A DNA stretch of 6,485 bases from Pseudomonadota bacterium (GTDB lineage: Bacteria; Pseudomonadota; Gammaproteobacteria; Steroidobacterales; Steroidobacteraceae), in contig JAJXYU010000112.1 in assembly GCA_021780395.1 (NCBI GenBank), forward strand, positions 1 through 6,485, written 5' to 3'. The notes under the pieces were generated by a model, which saw only the letters and a program-made list of their open reading frames with translations, did not search any database and had not been told where the DNA came from. The translations under genes and the position numbers were made by a program. The stretch's first letter is position 1; the number at the start of each line of letters is the position of its first letter. Below are positions 6,041-6,485 of this stretch, one piece after another.

Positions 6041-6485
6041 TCAGTCCGATCCGAGTAGCTCGTCGACCGCCGCCGTGAACGCACGATCGTGCGCGGCGAC
6101 GTCCGCGGCCGTCGTCGCCGGGGACATCAGCACCATGTTGTGGAACGGCGTGATCAGCACGCCGCGGTTCAGCAGATAGAGGTGCAGGTACGCCTCCAGG
6201 TCCCGGTCCGCGGCCGCCTTCGCGCTCGTGCCGTTGCGCGGCGGACTCGGCGAGAAGCCGTACTCGACGCGGCAGCCGAGCTGCACGACGTTCCACGGCA
6301 GCCCGCGCGACTCGATCGTGCGCGCGATCGATCCGCGCAACTCGCCGGCGAGCGCGATCATCCGCGCGAACGCCGTTTCGGTGAGCACCCCCTCGAGCGT
6401 CGCGCGCATCGCCGCGGCCGACAGCGCGTTGCCCGCGAGCGTTCCGCCGACCCCGCCGGTGTCCTCGTAGTCGACGCCCTCCTGC
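6041..6485 (-). CDS. Class-III PLP-dependent aminotransferase, C-terminal part (glutamate-1-semialdehyde aminomutase-like), cut by the window
   Basis: The frame is open to the right edge of the window. It shows the last 147 residues of a protein whose family is normally about 430-450 residues. The visible part starts near GGVGGTLAGNALS. This matches the GTLAGN segment of glutamate-1-semialdehyde aminomutase and related class-III aminotransferases, whose Thr contacts the PLP phosphate across the dimer. The small domain follows. It ends in a LLNRGVLITPFHNMVLMSP stretch and a final helix typical of the family. An ATG at 6409 is internal: the conserved residues before it show that the true start lies outside the window. 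The catalytic Lys is also outside. The neighbours are a PuuP-like permease and an amidase rather than haem genes. Transamination of an amine or amino acid is therefore more likely than tetrapyrrole synthesis (inference). The gene ends 40 bases before the permease with no terminator. Confidence 0.9.
   Translation of the reverse strand, partial: QEGVDYEDTGGVGGTLAGNALSAAAMRATLEGVLTETAFARMIALAGELRGSIARTIESRGLPWNVVQLGCRVEYGFSPSPPRNGTSAKAAADRDLEAYLHLYLLNRGVLITPFHNMVLMSPATTAADVAAHDRAFTAAVDELLGSD

Noticed and set aside
4720..6078. Plus-strand open frame of 452 codons opposite the permease
   Set aside because: The product is extremely Arg/Asp/His-rich without recognisable motifs. The opposite strand encodes a clear APC permease.
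6001..6084. 28-residue N-terminal extension of the permease
   Set aside because: It is Arg/Ser-rich, overlaps the aminotransferase end, and does not resemble PuuP-like N-termini. The ATG at 6000 has a ribosome site.
6041..6485. Aminotransferase as true HemL (tetrapyrrole synthesis)
   Set aside because: Only the C-terminal third is visible. The neighbours are a permease and an amidase, and many catabolic class-III enzymes share the GTLAGN segment. HemL is not excluded but is less likely.

Overview
The window is densely coding, very GC-rich DNA, with G or C at almost every third codon position. It reads like a chromosomal segment of a high-GC Gram-negative proteobacterium. The DUF1295 plus cyclopropane-synthase-like methyltransferase pair and the GalP-type porter fit a gammaproteobacterium, but that placement is an inference and is not secure. 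I see no mobile element, RNA gene, CRISPR array or long non-coding stretch. The longest gap between genes is 108 bases.

Left part, plus strand (1-1736): a 5'-truncated DUF1295 membrane protein (steroid 5-alpha-reductase/ICMT-like fold) is followed after 5 bases by a SAM-dependent methyltransferase of the cyclopropane-fatty-acid-synthase / coclaurine N-methyltransferase-like family. The ribosome site of the second gene lies inside the end of the first, so they are probably one operon that began upstream of the window. Together they suggest modification of a membrane lipid or fatty acyl chain.

Right part, minus strand (6485 down to 1716): four genes are read leftward. They are the C-terminal part of a class-III PLP aminotransferase, a PuuP-like APC amine/amino-acid permease, an amidase-signature hydrolase with a complete Lys-Ser-Ser triad, and a GalP/AraE-like sugar-proton symporter. 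The first three are separated by 40-base gaps without terminators and look like one transcript for uptake and breakdown of an amine or amide nitrogen compound. The sugar porter starts from TTG after a 108-base gap that holds a possible promoter, so it may be transcribed separately.

The two groups converge. The end of the methyltransferase gene and the end of the sugar-porter gene overlap by 21 bases on opposite strands, leaving no room for a conventional terminator between them.

I found no clearly unprecedented system. The points most worth a second look are the unassigned substrates of the aminotransferase-permease-amidase module and of the DUF1295-methyltransferase pair, the Met-Ala variant next to the amidase nucleophile, and the overlapping convergent gene ends.
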